Assembly: GCA_030425705.1 (NCBI GenBank)
Contig: JAUHZU010000007.1
Location: 115,704-179,703 of the forward strand
DNA from: Phycisphaerae bacterium
Lineage (GTDB): Bacteria > Planctomycetota > Phycisphaerae > Phycisphaerales > Phycisphaeraceae
DNA: 64,000 nt
Direction: 5' to 3'
Shown here: one piece after another, positions 51,202 through 59,225 of the stretch
Position numbering within the stretch: position 1 is the stretch's first letter
Layout: each line of letters opens with the position of its first letter
The notes under the pieces: model-generated
Databases searched by the model: none
The model's input: only the letters and a program-made list of their open reading frames with translations
What the model was told of the DNA's origin: nothing
Program-made: the position numbers and the translations under genes

Positions 51202-51714
51202 CTAGCCCGCGTGTGTGTAGATCGCGTAGCCCCACGCCAGCATCATGTAGGCCAGCAGCACCGCGATCACACGGCCCCGACCGATGAAACGCAGGACCGG
51301 CATGATCTGCATGTTCGTCGCCAGCGCGTAGCCCGAAATGATCACGGCCATCGCCGTCATCACCGCGAGCAGAGCGCCGAACGGCTGGGTGAGGAAGGCG
51401 TCCAGCAGCGATCCGTTCGCGGCATGCGAAAAAGAGGTCGTGCAGCCGCACGTCGCGCACGGCAGGCCCGTCACCTGCTCGAACTGGCAGGGGGGCAGAC
51501 CGAGCTGGCGGTGCGTGCCCAGCCCCGCCGGGTTGGGCTCCAGGCGGGAGGCGATCCCCAGCACGGTTGCCCCGCCCAGGAAGATCGGCAGCGCCATCAG
51601 GCGGTTCTGCAGCCGGGCGAAGCGCGTTGGCTGATAGGCCGTCGGCACCGCGCCCTGCGCGACCGGCTCGGCAGTCGTTGGCTCTGGGTCTGCGGGTGTC
51701 GACACGCTGGTCAT
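51202..51714 (-). CDS. DUF2752 membrane protein
   Basis: A 170-residue protein. GLPCATCGCTTSFSHAANG at about residues 84-102 is the DUF2752 signature (PCPxCGxTRxxxxxxxG), followed by membrane helices, LLAVMTAMAVIISGYALAT and VIAVLLAYMMLAWGYAIYT. One more helix precedes it. Function unknown. The ATG is 6 nt after a TATCAT element. Confidence 0.82.
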   Translation of the reverse strand: MTSVSTPADPEPTTAEPVAQGAVPTAYQPTRFARLQNRLMALPIFLGGATVLGIASRLEPNPAGLGTHRQLGLPPCQFEQVTGLPCATCGCTTSFSHAANGSLLDAFLTQPFGALLAVMTAMAVIISGYALATNMQIMPVLRFIGRGRVIAVLLAYMMLAWGYAIYTHAG

Positions 51715-51720
51715 AGCGAC

Positions 51721-51726
51721 ATGATA
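51721..51726 (-). promoter_or_regulatory. Candidate -10 element (TATCAT) for the DUF2752 gene
   Basis: TATCAT on the minus strand ends 6 nt before the ATG, in an AT-rich patch, with no room for a ribosome-binding site. A leaderless mRNA is likely. Confidence 0.45.
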
Positions 51727-51781
51727 GCAACCGTCATTTACAGACGACACGGCAAGACGGTTGCCTAAGAACGCGCCACGC

Positions 51782-52432
51782 TCAGCGACGGCGGCGGGCC
51801 AACACAGCGACCGACAGGGCCAGCAGCCCCGCCGTGCCCGGCTCGGGGACGCCGCCCACCGTTTCTGAGCCGGCACCGAAGATGTCCGCGGCCTGGAAGT
51901 GGACCGCCGCGTACACCGGGGTAGGCACGTTGCTGGAACTGGAGGTCTCGGCAAAGAAGTCGCTGACCAGCAGCCCGCCCGTCGCGGTGAGCGAGAAGGT
52001 TGCGGTGGTCAGCGTGCCGTTCCCGGGAGGGCCACCGCCGTTGCCAAAACCAACCCCGGTATCAAATGATGCCCCAGCGCCGCCGGTAACCGATGGGTTA
52101 CTGCCCAGCAGCGTGAAGGCATTGATCGTCTGGTTGCTGATACCGCCGGAGTTGCTGATAGCCAGCGAGTTGATGTCAACGGCATCGGGCAGGTTAAAGT
52201 AGAACTCGTGGATGTCCCCGCCGGACAGGTTGGCGGTGTTCGCCACGATGGTGATATCCACCGAACTGCCGTTCTGCACGATGTCGATCGTGCTAAAACT
52301 GGTCAGGCCGTCGACGGTGTTGCCATCGAACTCGTAGACCAGGTCGATCGTGTCCGCCTGCCCGCTGGCCGTAAACACCGACGCACAAAGAGCCGACGCG
52401 AAACACGCTACAAGCCGCTGCCGATTGAGCAT
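51782..52432 (-). CDS. PEP-CTERM surface protein
   Basis: A 216-residue exported protein; signal peptide ends near TASGQA. The mature part is beta-rich and low in charge, with DLVYEFDGNTVDGLTSFST and Gly/Ser/Asn stretches. The C terminus is VPEPGTAGLLALSVAVLARRRR, a PEP-CTERM signal cleaved by an exosortase/archaeosortase-like enzyme not found in this window. The inner ATG was chosen because the signal peptide follows directly; the frame extends 18 codons upstream. It does not share the HxH motifs of the pair at 35651-37580. Confidence 0.85.
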   Translation of the reverse strand: MLNRQRLVACFASALCASVFTASGQADTIDLVYEFDGNTVDGLTSFSTIDIVQNGSSVDITIVANTANLSGGDIHEFYFNLPDAVDINSLAISNSGGISNQTINAFTLLGSNPSVTGGAGASFDTGVGFGNGGGPPGNGTLTTATFSLTATGGLLVSDFFAETSSSSNVPTPVYAAVHFQAADIFGAGSETVGGVPEPGTAGLLALSVAVLARRRR

Positions 52433-52600
52433 TTCAAGCCCCCAAGTTGGATACGTTTCCGTTCTCCGTGAACCACCCAACAGCATAACTCACATTTGTA
52501 GGATTCGATCAGCTTTCCGCGTATTTATCCAAGAAACACACGATTGTGACTTTGGGGATTCTGGCACGCCCGGATTCTGCTCTCAGGAGCCTGTTTCGGC

Positions 52601-52606
52601 TAGAAT
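52601..52606 (+). promoter_or_regulatory. Candidate -10 element (TAGAAT) for tyrS
   Basis: TAGAAT ends 9 nt before the ATG, so the predicted start site lies within a few bases of the codon. No good -35. Confidence 0.4.
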
Positions 52607-52615
52607 CCGCCCGCC

Positions 52616-53902
52616 ATGACGACCCCGACCACCACCACCGACAACCTCTTCGACGTCCTCGAACGCCGCGGCATGGTTGCGCAGAGCACCGACGACAAGA
52701 TCCGCGAACGGCTGAGCAAGCCGGTCACCGCGTACATCGGTTTCGACCCCACCGCCGACGCCCTGCACGTCGGCTCGCTGGTGCAGATGATGCTCCTCGC
52801 CCACGTCCAGCGCTGCGGGCACAAGCCCGTGGTCCTCGTCGGCGGCGCGACCGGCCTCGTCGGCGACCCCTCGGGCAAGACCGAGGCCCGCCGGATGCTT
52901 ACCCCCGAGACCATTAACCACAACGCCCGGTCGATCGCCGAGCAGATCGGTCTGGTCGTCCGGTTCGGCGATGGCCCGACCGACGCGGTCCTGGTCAACA
53001 ACCTCGACTGGTTCGGTTCGATGGGCTGGATCGAGATGCTCCGGGAGGTCGGCGCCAAGATGAGCGTCAACCGCATGATGTCCATGGAGTCCGTCAAGGG
53101 ACGGATGTCCGGCGACAGCGACGCAGCCTCGGGCATCAGCTACCTCGAGTTCAGCTACATGCTGATGCAGGGCTACGACTTCGCACACCTCTACAAGCAC
53201 CACGGCTGCACGCTCCAGATGGGCGGGCAGGACCAGTGGGGCAACATCGTCGTCGGTATCGACCTGGGCCGACGATTGCACAACGCCGACCTGGCCGGGC
53301 TCACCACCCCCCTGGTCACCAAGTCCGACGGCGGGAAGTTCGGCAAGTCCGAGCAGGGCAACGTCTGGCTCGACAAGGACCGCACCAGCGTCTTCGACTT
53401 CTACCAGTTCTGGCGCAACGTCAGCGACGCGGACGTCGGCCGGTTCCTGGGCACCTTCACGTTCCTCCCGATGGACGAGGTCGATGAACTCGCGGGCGCG
53501 GAGGGCAAGGCGATCAACGAGAGCAAGGTCCGCCTGGCCTACGAGGTCACGAAGCTGATCCACGGCGAATCGGCCGCAGACGAGGCACGCGATTCGGCGG
53601 AGCGTGCGTTCGTATCGTCATCCTCTTCTTCAAGCGCAGATTTCACCGGTGAGGCGATCCCCCACGACACGCTCGACGCCGCGGAACTCGAGGCCGGCGT
53701 CGGCCTGCTGGCACTGCTGGTCCGCGCCGGCCTTGCGAAGTCCAACAGCGAGGCCCGCCGGCTCGTCCAGGGCGGCGGTGTACGCATCCACGACGCCAAG
53801 GTCGACGACCCGATGCGCACCGTCAATGCCGACGATGTCGCCGACGGTTACATCTTGGTGAGGGCCGGCAAGAAACGCATGTTCCGCTTCAACGTCGGCT
53901 GA
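52616..53902 (+). CDS. tyrS: Tyrosyl-tRNA synthetase
   Basis: A 428-residue class I synthetase. DPTADALHVGSLVQMM at about residues 45-60 holds the HIGH-type motif HVGS; GGQDQWGNIV binds tyrosine/ATP; KFGKSE near residue 242 is the KMSKS equivalent. The C-terminal about 65 residues form an S4 RNA-binding domain (ARRLVQGGGVRIHDAKV). A Ser-rich linker (SSSSSSS, near residue 340) separates it from the catalytic body. Cytoplasmic, essential. Confidence 0.96.
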   Translation: MTTPTTTTDNLFDVLERRGMVAQSTDDKIRERLSKPVTAYIGFDPTADALHVGSLVQMMLLAHVQRCGHKPVVLVGGATGLVGDPSGKTEARRMLTPETINHNARSIAEQIGLVVRFGDGPTDAVLVNNLDWFGSMGWIEMLREVGAKMSVNRMMSMESVKGRMSGDSDAASGISYLEFSYMLMQGYDFAHLYKHHGCTLQMGGQDQWGNIVVGIDLGRRLHNADLAGLTTPLVTKSDGGKFGKSEQGNVWLDKDRTSVFDFYQFWRNVSDADVGRFLGTFTFLPMDEVDELAGAEGKAINESKVRLAYEVTKLIHGESAADEARDSAERAFVSSSSSSSADFTGEAIPHDTLDAAELEAGVGLLALLVRAGLAKSNSEARRLVQGGGVRIHDAKVDDPMRTVNADDVADGYILVRAGKKRMFRFNVG

Positions 53903-54031
53903 TCATGGGGCCCGCGCCCGATCACCCAGACCGCCGACCGGCCCCCGCCGATCCGACGCCGCTACAATAGCGCTTTGATCGTTCCGGCCGATCCCGTCGG
54001 CCCGCGGCCCATTGCCGAAAACCCCGCCCCT

Positions 54032-55078
54032 ATGAACGCTGCCAACGATATCCCGCAGAACCTCAAGCCCAAGGGGCGATCGGCGTTCAGGAAGTTCATC
54101 ATCCGCGGGATGGCGACCCTGCTCCCCGCCGTCCTCACGCTCTGGCTCCTGGTCATCGCCTACGGCTTCGTCCGCGACAAGATCGCCGCCCCCATCAACT
54201 GGGGGGTGCAGGAGATCGTCCTGCACTTCACCGACTGGCCCAACGCCACCGACGACGACTACAACGAGCTGTTCTCCACCGCCAACAAGAACACCGACGA
54301 CCGCATCATCCTCCCCGAACGCCTCCGCCTCGAGTGGGAACGCGAGGACGAGGCCAACCGCAACCGCATCGGCATCGCCTACTCCCTGGCCCTACGCCAG
54401 CAGATGCGGCTGAACTGGGCGAAGGACCAGCCCGAGATCGTGCTGCTTGCCCGCCGGCACCAACTCGTCGAGGAGCAGTGGAAGTCGATCGCCATCGGCA
54501 AGCTCTACCCGCTGGACCTGATCGGCCTGCTCGTCGCGATCATCCTCTTCTACTTCGCCGGCATCCTGATGTCCAACATCGTCGGCCGGCGCCTCAAGAA
54601 CAAGGGCGAGGCCCTCGTCGACCGCGTCCCCCTCATCCGCCGTGTCTACCCCGCGGTCAAGCAGGTCACGGACTTCTTCTTCGGCGACAGCGACCAGCCG
54701 GTCAAGTTCAACCGTGTCGTCGCCGTGGAGTACCCGCGCAAGGGCCTCTGGTCCGTCGGGCTGGTCACCGGCGACACGATGCGCGATATCCAGGACCGCG
54801 TCGGCGCCGAGTGCCTGACGGTCTTCATCCCCAGTTCGCCGACGCCGTTCACCGGCTATGTCATCACCGTGCCGTCCGCCGACACGATCGACCTGAACCT
54901 CACTATCGAGGATGCGCTGAAGTTCGCCGTCAGCGGCGGCGTGCTCGTCCCGATGTCGCAGAAGATTCGGCGCAGCGACCCGTCGCTGTTCCCCGACGAC
55001 AACCCGCCCGAGGACGGCCGCTCGGCCCGCGAATCCGGGAAGGCCAAACGCCGCAACCGCCGGCCGGGCCTAGGATAA
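54032..55078 (+). CDS. DUF502 membrane protein
   Basis: A 348-residue protein with two membrane regions: LLPAVLTLWLLVIAYGFV near residue 30 and LIGLLVAIILFYFAGILMSN near residue 170, then the DUF502 core (PLIRRVYPAVKQVTDFFF and FIPSSPTPFTGYVITVPS). DUF502 proteins occur in many phyla and in plants as LCV-like membrane proteins; their role is unclear. Compared with typical members, the about 100-residue hydrophilic segment between helices is long. A TTG 19 codons upstream is less likely. A TACAAT box lies 63 nt upstream. Confidence 0.87.
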   Translation: MNAANDIPQNLKPKGRSAFRKFIIRGMATLLPAVLTLWLLVIAYGFVRDKIAAPINWGVQEIVLHFTDWPNATDDDYNELFSTANKNTDDRIILPERLRLEWEREDEANRNRIGIAYSLALRQQMRLNWAKDQPEIVLLARRHQLVEEQWKSIAIGKLYPLDLIGLLVAIILFYFAGILMSNIVGRRLKNKGEALVDRVPLIRRVYPAVKQVTDFFFGDSDQPVKFNRVVAVEYPRKGLWSVGLVTGDTMRDIQDRVGAECLTVFIPSSPTPFTGYVITVPSADTIDLNLTIEDALKFAVSGGVLVPMSQKIRRSDPSLFPDDNPPEDGRSARESGKAKRRNRRPGLG

Positions 55079-55112
55079 GACCAGACCCCATCCCCAACGC
55101 CAAGGAGCAGGC

Positions 55113-55424
55113 ATGGACACCCTCATCACCGGCCGCCATATCGAGATCACCGACGCCATCCGCGCCCACGCGGGGGAGAAGATCGCCAAGCTCGAACGCT
55201 ACTTCGATAAGCTCGCCAAGGTCGAGGCCGTCGTCACCAAGCCCGACACCCGGCTGTACGAGGTCGAGTTGATCGCCCACATCGATGGCACAGACCACAT
55301 GATCGCCACCGCCAACCACGAAGACCTCTACCACGGCTTCGAGGCGGCGGTGAACAAGATGGAACGCCAGCTCACCGACCACAAGGAAAAGCTGCGCAAC
55401 CGCAAGCACCCCGCCAACGGCTGA
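55113..55424 (+). CDS. hpf: Ribosome hibernation-promoting factor (short form)
   Basis: A 103-residue HPF/YfiA protein that binds the 30S subunit in stationary phase. GRHIEITDAIRAHAGEKIAK is the usual start and DLYHGFEAAVNKMERQLTDHKEKL the C-terminal helix. It lacks the long-form dimerisation domain. AAGGAG precedes the ATG. It lies just before the PtsN-like gene, the same neighbourhood as in the proteobacterial rpoN operon, although rpoN itself is not here. Confidence 0.92.
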   Translation: MDTLITGRHIEITDAIRAHAGEKIAKLERYFDKLAKVEAVVTKPDTRLYEVELIAHIDGTDHMIATANHEDLYHGFEAAVNKMERQLTDHKEKLRNRKHPANG

Positions 55425-55525
55425 TCCGGCACGCGGGCCCGGCCCCGCAGGAACCCGCGGTTTCCGCTAAAATACCCCGCTCACCACCTCGAACGTGGCC
55501 ACGCACCCCGCCCGGAACCCCGCCG

Positions 55526-56002
55526 ATGAAGCTCAGCGACTTTGTCATCCCCAGCGCTATCCTGCCGCAGCTCGCCGCCACCGGCCGCGACGAGGTGATC
55601 CGCGAGATGGTCGAGGCCCTGGTCGCCGCTGACGCCGTGCCCGCGAACCTCAAGGACGACCTCATCAAGTCGATCCTCGACCGCGAGAAGCACGGCTCCA
55701 CCGGATTCGGCAAGGGCGTCGCCGTGCCCCACGTGAAGCATGAGAAGATCGAGAAGGTCACCGCGTGCGTCGGCATCAGCCAGCGCGGCGTCGACTTCAA
55801 CGCCCTAGACAAGGAGCCGGTCTACTCCATCTTCCTCCTCGCCTCGCCCAAGGACCGGCCCGACGAGCACCTCCAGGCCATGGAAAACCTCTTCGCCAAC
55901 CTGCAGAACGAGGTCTTCCGCCGGTTCCTCCGCCAGGCCGACACCGCCGAGGCCGTCGCCGTCGTCCTCGAAGAAGCCGACGCCGGCCAGTACGCCCGCT
56001 AA
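55526..56002 (+). CDS. ptsN: PTS EIIA domain protein (PtsN/fructose type)
   Basis: A 158-residue EIIA of the mannitol/fructose/Ntr class. GFGKGVAVPHVKHEKI at residues 60-75 holds the phospho-His (about residue 69). SDFVIPSAILPQL at the start and VYSIFLLASPKDRPDEHLQAM later are family-typical. With HPr next and HPF before it, it looks like a regulatory PTS branch rather than sugar uptake. TAAAAT 53 nt upstream may be a -10 box. Confidence 0.9.
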   Translation: MKLSDFVIPSAILPQLAATGRDEVIREMVEALVAADAVPANLKDDLIKSILDREKHGSTGFGKGVAVPHVKHEKIEKVTACVGISQRGVDFNALDKEPVYSIFLLASPKDRPDEHLQAMENLFANLQNEVFRRFLRQADTAEAVAVVLEEADAGQYAR

Positions 56003-56095
56003 CCCCGACCCGACGCTGTCACCCTTACCGCGTCGCCCGACGACGCAGGATTTTGCGTTGAGACCGGCGGCCCGGCCCCACACGAAACGCCACCC

Positions 56096-56374
56096 ATGGA
56101 AGCGATCCGAACCCGAGTCACGATCCAGAACAAGCTCGGCCTGCACGCCAGGCCCGCGATGACGTTCGTCGATACCGCCTCGCGCTTCACCGCCGACATC
56201 AAGCTCATCAAGGCCGGCCAGTCCGTCGACGGCAAGAGCATCATGCAGCTCATGATGCTCGCCGCCACTCAGGGCACCGAACTCGAGATCACCGCCGAGG
56301 GCCCCGACGCCCAGCAGGCGATCGACACCCTCGAACAACTCGTCAAAGACAAGTTCGGCGAAGACGACGGTTGA
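56096..56374 (+). CDS. ptsH: Phosphocarrier protein HPr
   Basis: A 92-residue HPr. NKLGLHARPAMTFVDTASRF holds the phosphorylated His17; GQSVDGKSIMQLMMLAATQG holds Ser48, at the position of the regulatory serine. It passes phosphate from enzyme I to EIIA. No enzyme I or HPr kinase gene is in this window. Its stop abuts the stop of the converging gene at 56375. Confidence 0.95.
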   Translation: MEAIRTRVTIQNKLGLHARPAMTFVDTASRFTADIKLIKAGQSVDGKSIMQLMMLAATQGTELEITAEGPDAQQAIDTLEQLVKDKFGEDDG

Positions 56375-57970
56375 TTACGGCCCCACGACCGTCACCCACA
56401 ACTCCGGCTGGTCGTCCAGATCGGTCGGGATGCGCAGCCGGGTGGGGCGACCCTCCCAGACCGATTCGTCCACGCAGATCGTGACCGCTGCAGAACCCCC
56501 GGGCGGGATCGCTTCGCGCGGGACCTGTGCCGAGATGCCGCGTTGGTCGGCCATCGCGTAGATCAGACGCACCGGCCGGTCGCCATCGTTTCGGATAATG
56601 GCCTGCTGAGATCCAGTGGCGGTATGAGCCGCATCATCAGAAACCACCAACTCCGTGGGCCCGCTGGTCAAGGGCAGCCCGATCCGGGCCGACACGACCA
56701 GCCGCAGTTCGGCGAGCGATGGGGTGGGGTGGTTGGTGCGGATCAGCACCCCCTGGCGGTAGTGCAGGGGCTTGTCGCCGGCGACCAGCCGCATCACGAC
56801 GACACCCGTCTCACCGGCACGGATCCGCGCGGGGGCACGCACGACCGTAGTGCACCGGCACTCGCTGAGGATGTGCTCGATGGTCAACGGCCGGTCGACC
56901 GGTGCGCGCAAGCGATAAGCCAGCGTGTGCGTCGACCCGGGCGGGATGTAACCGAGGTTTGCCAAACCGTCCGGATCGAACCCGATCGCGTCGTCCGGCC
57001 AGGTGTCGCCGGCATGAAGCGCGGCAGCCGATTCGGCCGGATGTGAGACGGCCCGCTCGTGATCGCGCTGCCGGACGCCGACCACGACGCCGTCCTGCAA
57101 CGTTAGTTGTACCGGCACCTCCGCGTACCACCGCCGGTCCCGGTCCAGCACGTACCTCGCCCAGCCCGGCGGGGCCTCCATGGTGCCCTCGGACGGGGTG
57201 CCAAGCGAGATCACCGCCGCCTGTCCCGGGCCCACCGAGGTGTCGCAGCGTGACAGGTACTCCATGCAGTGCGGGCAGCCGGGCCGGGCCAGAATCACCT
57301 CCCAGCGTCCGCGTGTGAGTCCCGTATCCTCCGGGAGGTACGCGGTGAGCGGGAACGGCTCGCCCAGCCAGTCGCTGGGGGTGAGGACGACATGAGCACC
57401 CGGGTGATGGAGTTCGCTGCTCGAGAGTGACACGGCTGTGCGCTGGGTGGCAAACGCGATCGGTAGCCCGGCCATCGCCAGCAGGACGCAAAGCGTTACG
57501 ACCTTGCGGTAGAGCGCGGTGTTTACCGGATGATGACGAGCGCTTCGCCGCCAGGACTTTGGCGTCAGACCAACGAGGACCCCAAACACGGTCACATCCA
57601 CAACGAACATCGCCCAGGGGTCGATCGGCAGCACGCCGAAGCATCCGCAATCCGCCTCGCCGCGCAACACCTTGACCCCGGTCACGACCGCGAACAACAA
57701 GAAGACACCGGCCCCGACTCGCCAGGCCCACCGGTGCTTGCCCCACCACAACAGCAGCAGCCCAAGCAGGACCTCTGCCTCGACGAGAGCCATCCAGAAC
57801 CACCGGTCGGGCAGCATCGGCTCACGGATCAGTTGGGCCGACTTCCCCGCGGCAGCGATCCACAGCAGGCCGACCACCGCGGCGATGGCGTACCGCCGTG
57901 CATGCCCCCAATACCCCGTGCCGCGCACCGGGAGTAAACCGCTCGGTTCGGTCTGAGCCCTCGGTTCCAT
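56375..57970 (-). CDS. Fusion of a MauE/DoxX-like membrane domain, CxxC region and DUF1573-like domain
   Basis: A 531-residue protein. Residues about 20-170 have five hydrophobic helices with ADCGCFGVLPIDPWA, like MauE/DoxX-type proteins tied to thiol redox. Next comes an extracytoplasmic part with ILARPGCPHCMEYLSRCD, a thioredoxin-like CxxC. From about residue 310 there are Ig-like beta domains of DUF1573 type (YIPPGSTHTLAYRLRAP, LSECRCTTVV and IRTNHPTPSLAELRLVV). This could be a membrane reductase linked to secretion. It starts right after the TPR gene stop (TGAATG) at the end of the type II secretion operon. Confidence 0.72.
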   Translation of the reverse strand: MEPRAQTEPSGLLPVRGTGYWGHARRYAIAAVVGLLWIAAAGKSAQLIREPMLPDRWFWMALVEAEVLLGLLLLWWGKHRWAWRVGAGVFLLFAVVTGVKVLRGEADCGCFGVLPIDPWAMFVVDVTVFGVLVGLTPKSWRRSARHHPVNTALYRKVVTLCVLLAMAGLPIAFATQRTAVSLSSSELHHPGAHVVLTPSDWLGEPFPLTAYLPEDTGLTRGRWEVILARPGCPHCMEYLSRCDTSVGPGQAAVISLGTPSEGTMEAPPGWARYVLDRDRRWYAEVPVQLTLQDGVVVGVRQRDHERAVSHPAESAAALHAGDTWPDDAIGFDPDGLANLGYIPPGSTHTLAYRLRAPVDRPLTIEHILSECRCTTVVRAPARIRAGETGVVVMRLVAGDKPLHYRQGVLIRTNHPTPSLAELRLVVSARIGLPLTSGPTELVVSDDAAHTATGSQQAIIRNDGDRPVRLIYAMADQRGISAQVPREAIPPGGSAAVTICVDESVWEGRPTRLRIPTDLDDQPELWVTVVGP

Positions 57971-58651
57971 TCAGTCCTCGATCCGTGCCGCGATGTAGCG
58001 TTGTTGTTGCTCGGCCCAGGAACGCCAGGCCGGGCGGTCGTCTTTCGCTACAACCTCCTGTAGGAGATCCAGCAGCTCATTGGAGCGTTCCCCCCGCCGG
58101 ACGCGGGCCCTGGCGAGGTTGCCCAGGAACTCGGGGTTGTCCGGCTCTGCCGCGAGGGCGAGTGCGTAGTGCTCCTCGGCCTTGTCGAGTTGGCCGGTCG
58201 CCTCGAAAACCAGCCCGAGGTTGTTACGCGGGATCGGGCGGTGAGGCATCAGCTGGGCCGCGTACTGGAACTCCCAGGCCGCCTCGTAGTACCGCCCCTG
58301 GAGGTAGAACACTCGACCAAGGTTGTTGTGCGCGGGGCCGTACATGATGTCGGCGTCCAGCGCGGCGCGGAAACACTGCTCGGCTTGTGCCAGGGCTTCG
58401 CCGTAGGATGCCTCTGCGCCCTCTAGATCACGCGTCGCTTCAGCGGCTTCCAGCAGCGCGGCACCGATCGCGGTCTGCTCGCGCGCCTGGTCGGCCTGCC
58501 GGCCGATCTGCGTCGGGATCGTGCGGTAGCGCTTCTCGTCGTGGGTCTGCGTCGTAGGGTTGCACCCGGTTGAGAACATGACCGTGAGAAGTACGGCGAG
58601 GCCCCCATAAGTAGGGCGTGAAGTGTGTCGGCGTCGGGGAAGTGGCAACAT
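57971..58651 (-). CDS. TPR-repeat lipoprotein
   Basis: A 226-residue protein; a lipobox-like FSTGC lies about residues 26-30, so it is likely a lipoprotein (the lead is long and basic). TPR units follow: YGPAHNNLGRVFYLQGRYYEAAWEF, then PIPRNNLGLVFEATGQLDKAEEHY and PEFLGNLARARVRRG (overlapping motif pieces). TPR lipoproteins such as PilF assist pilin or secretin assembly, which would fit the neighbouring type II secretion genes. The inner ATG was chosen; the frame extends upstream into gspM. Confidence 0.8.
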   Translation of the reverse strand: MLPLPRRRHTSRPTYGGLAVLLTVMFSTGCNPTTQTHDEKRYRTIPTQIGRQADQAREQTAIGAALLEAAEATRDLEGAEASYGEALAQAEQCFRAALDADIMYGPAHNNLGRVFYLQGRYYEAAWEFQYAAQLMPHRPIPRNNLGLVFEATGQLDKAEEHYALALAAEPDNPEFLGNLARARVRRGERSNELLDLLQEVVAKDDRPAWRSWAEQQQRYIAARIED

Positions 58652-58688
58652 GGCGGCCTCGGAAGATTGGGTGTCGTGTGTCTGCGGG

Positions 58689-59225
58689 TCAGGGCGATGA
58701 CTCGTTGCGTGAGGGCAGGGGGTCATACACGAGGTAGGAGAGCGTGAACTCCGCACGCCACCGATCGCCGACCAGTTGGTCGTGCGGGGCGATCAAGCGG
58801 ACCTCGTCGAGCTGCAGAGTCTGGCCCTCAGGGTCCAGGTCGTGCAGGAGCGTGACTAGTTGGGGCAGGGTAGTCTGGCGCAGCAGGACCTGCGTGGGCT
58901 GACGAAGATAGGGTCCGCTGTCGATCCGGCGCGGCGGCTGGGTCTGGATCCGTTCGATCTGCTGTGCAGCGATCCCCGCGTCTGCTGCGGTCGTCTCGAT
59001 TCGGCGGGCGAGCAGGGTGGAACGGTCTTCATCGACCGAGGCGAGCTCGGGCCGGCCTTGCAGAGACCGGATCGCATCCAGCGAAGTCAGGACCGATTCG
59101 TGTTGTTGTCCGGCTCGCTGCGCCTGTGCAGAGGCGCGGGCGAGCTGCTGCATGCTGACCGAGGCCGCCGCGAGGAGAAGGCCCGCAACGAGTGCCGTGA
59201 TCCCCAGGAATCCAGATCGGTTCAT
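58689..59225 (-). CDS. GspM/PilO-like type II secretion component
   Basis: A 178-residue protein with one N-terminal helix (FLGITALVAGLLLAAASVSM), a coiled-coil stretch, then a small periplasmic ferredoxin-like part (LRQTTLPQLVTLLHDLDPEG). This matches GspM in size and layout. Sequence similarity to proteobacterial GspM is weak; position after the gspL-like gene, with a 4-bp overlap, supports the assignment. Confidence 0.72.
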   Translation of the reverse strand: MNRSGFLGITALVAGLLLAAASVSMQQLARASAQAQRAGQQHESVLTSLDAIRSLQGRPELASVDEDRSTLLARRIETTAADAGIAAQQIERIQTQPPRRIDSGPYLRQPTQVLLRQTTLPQLVTLLHDLDPEGQTLQLDEVRLIAPHDQLVGDRWRAEFTLSYLVYDPLPSRNESSP

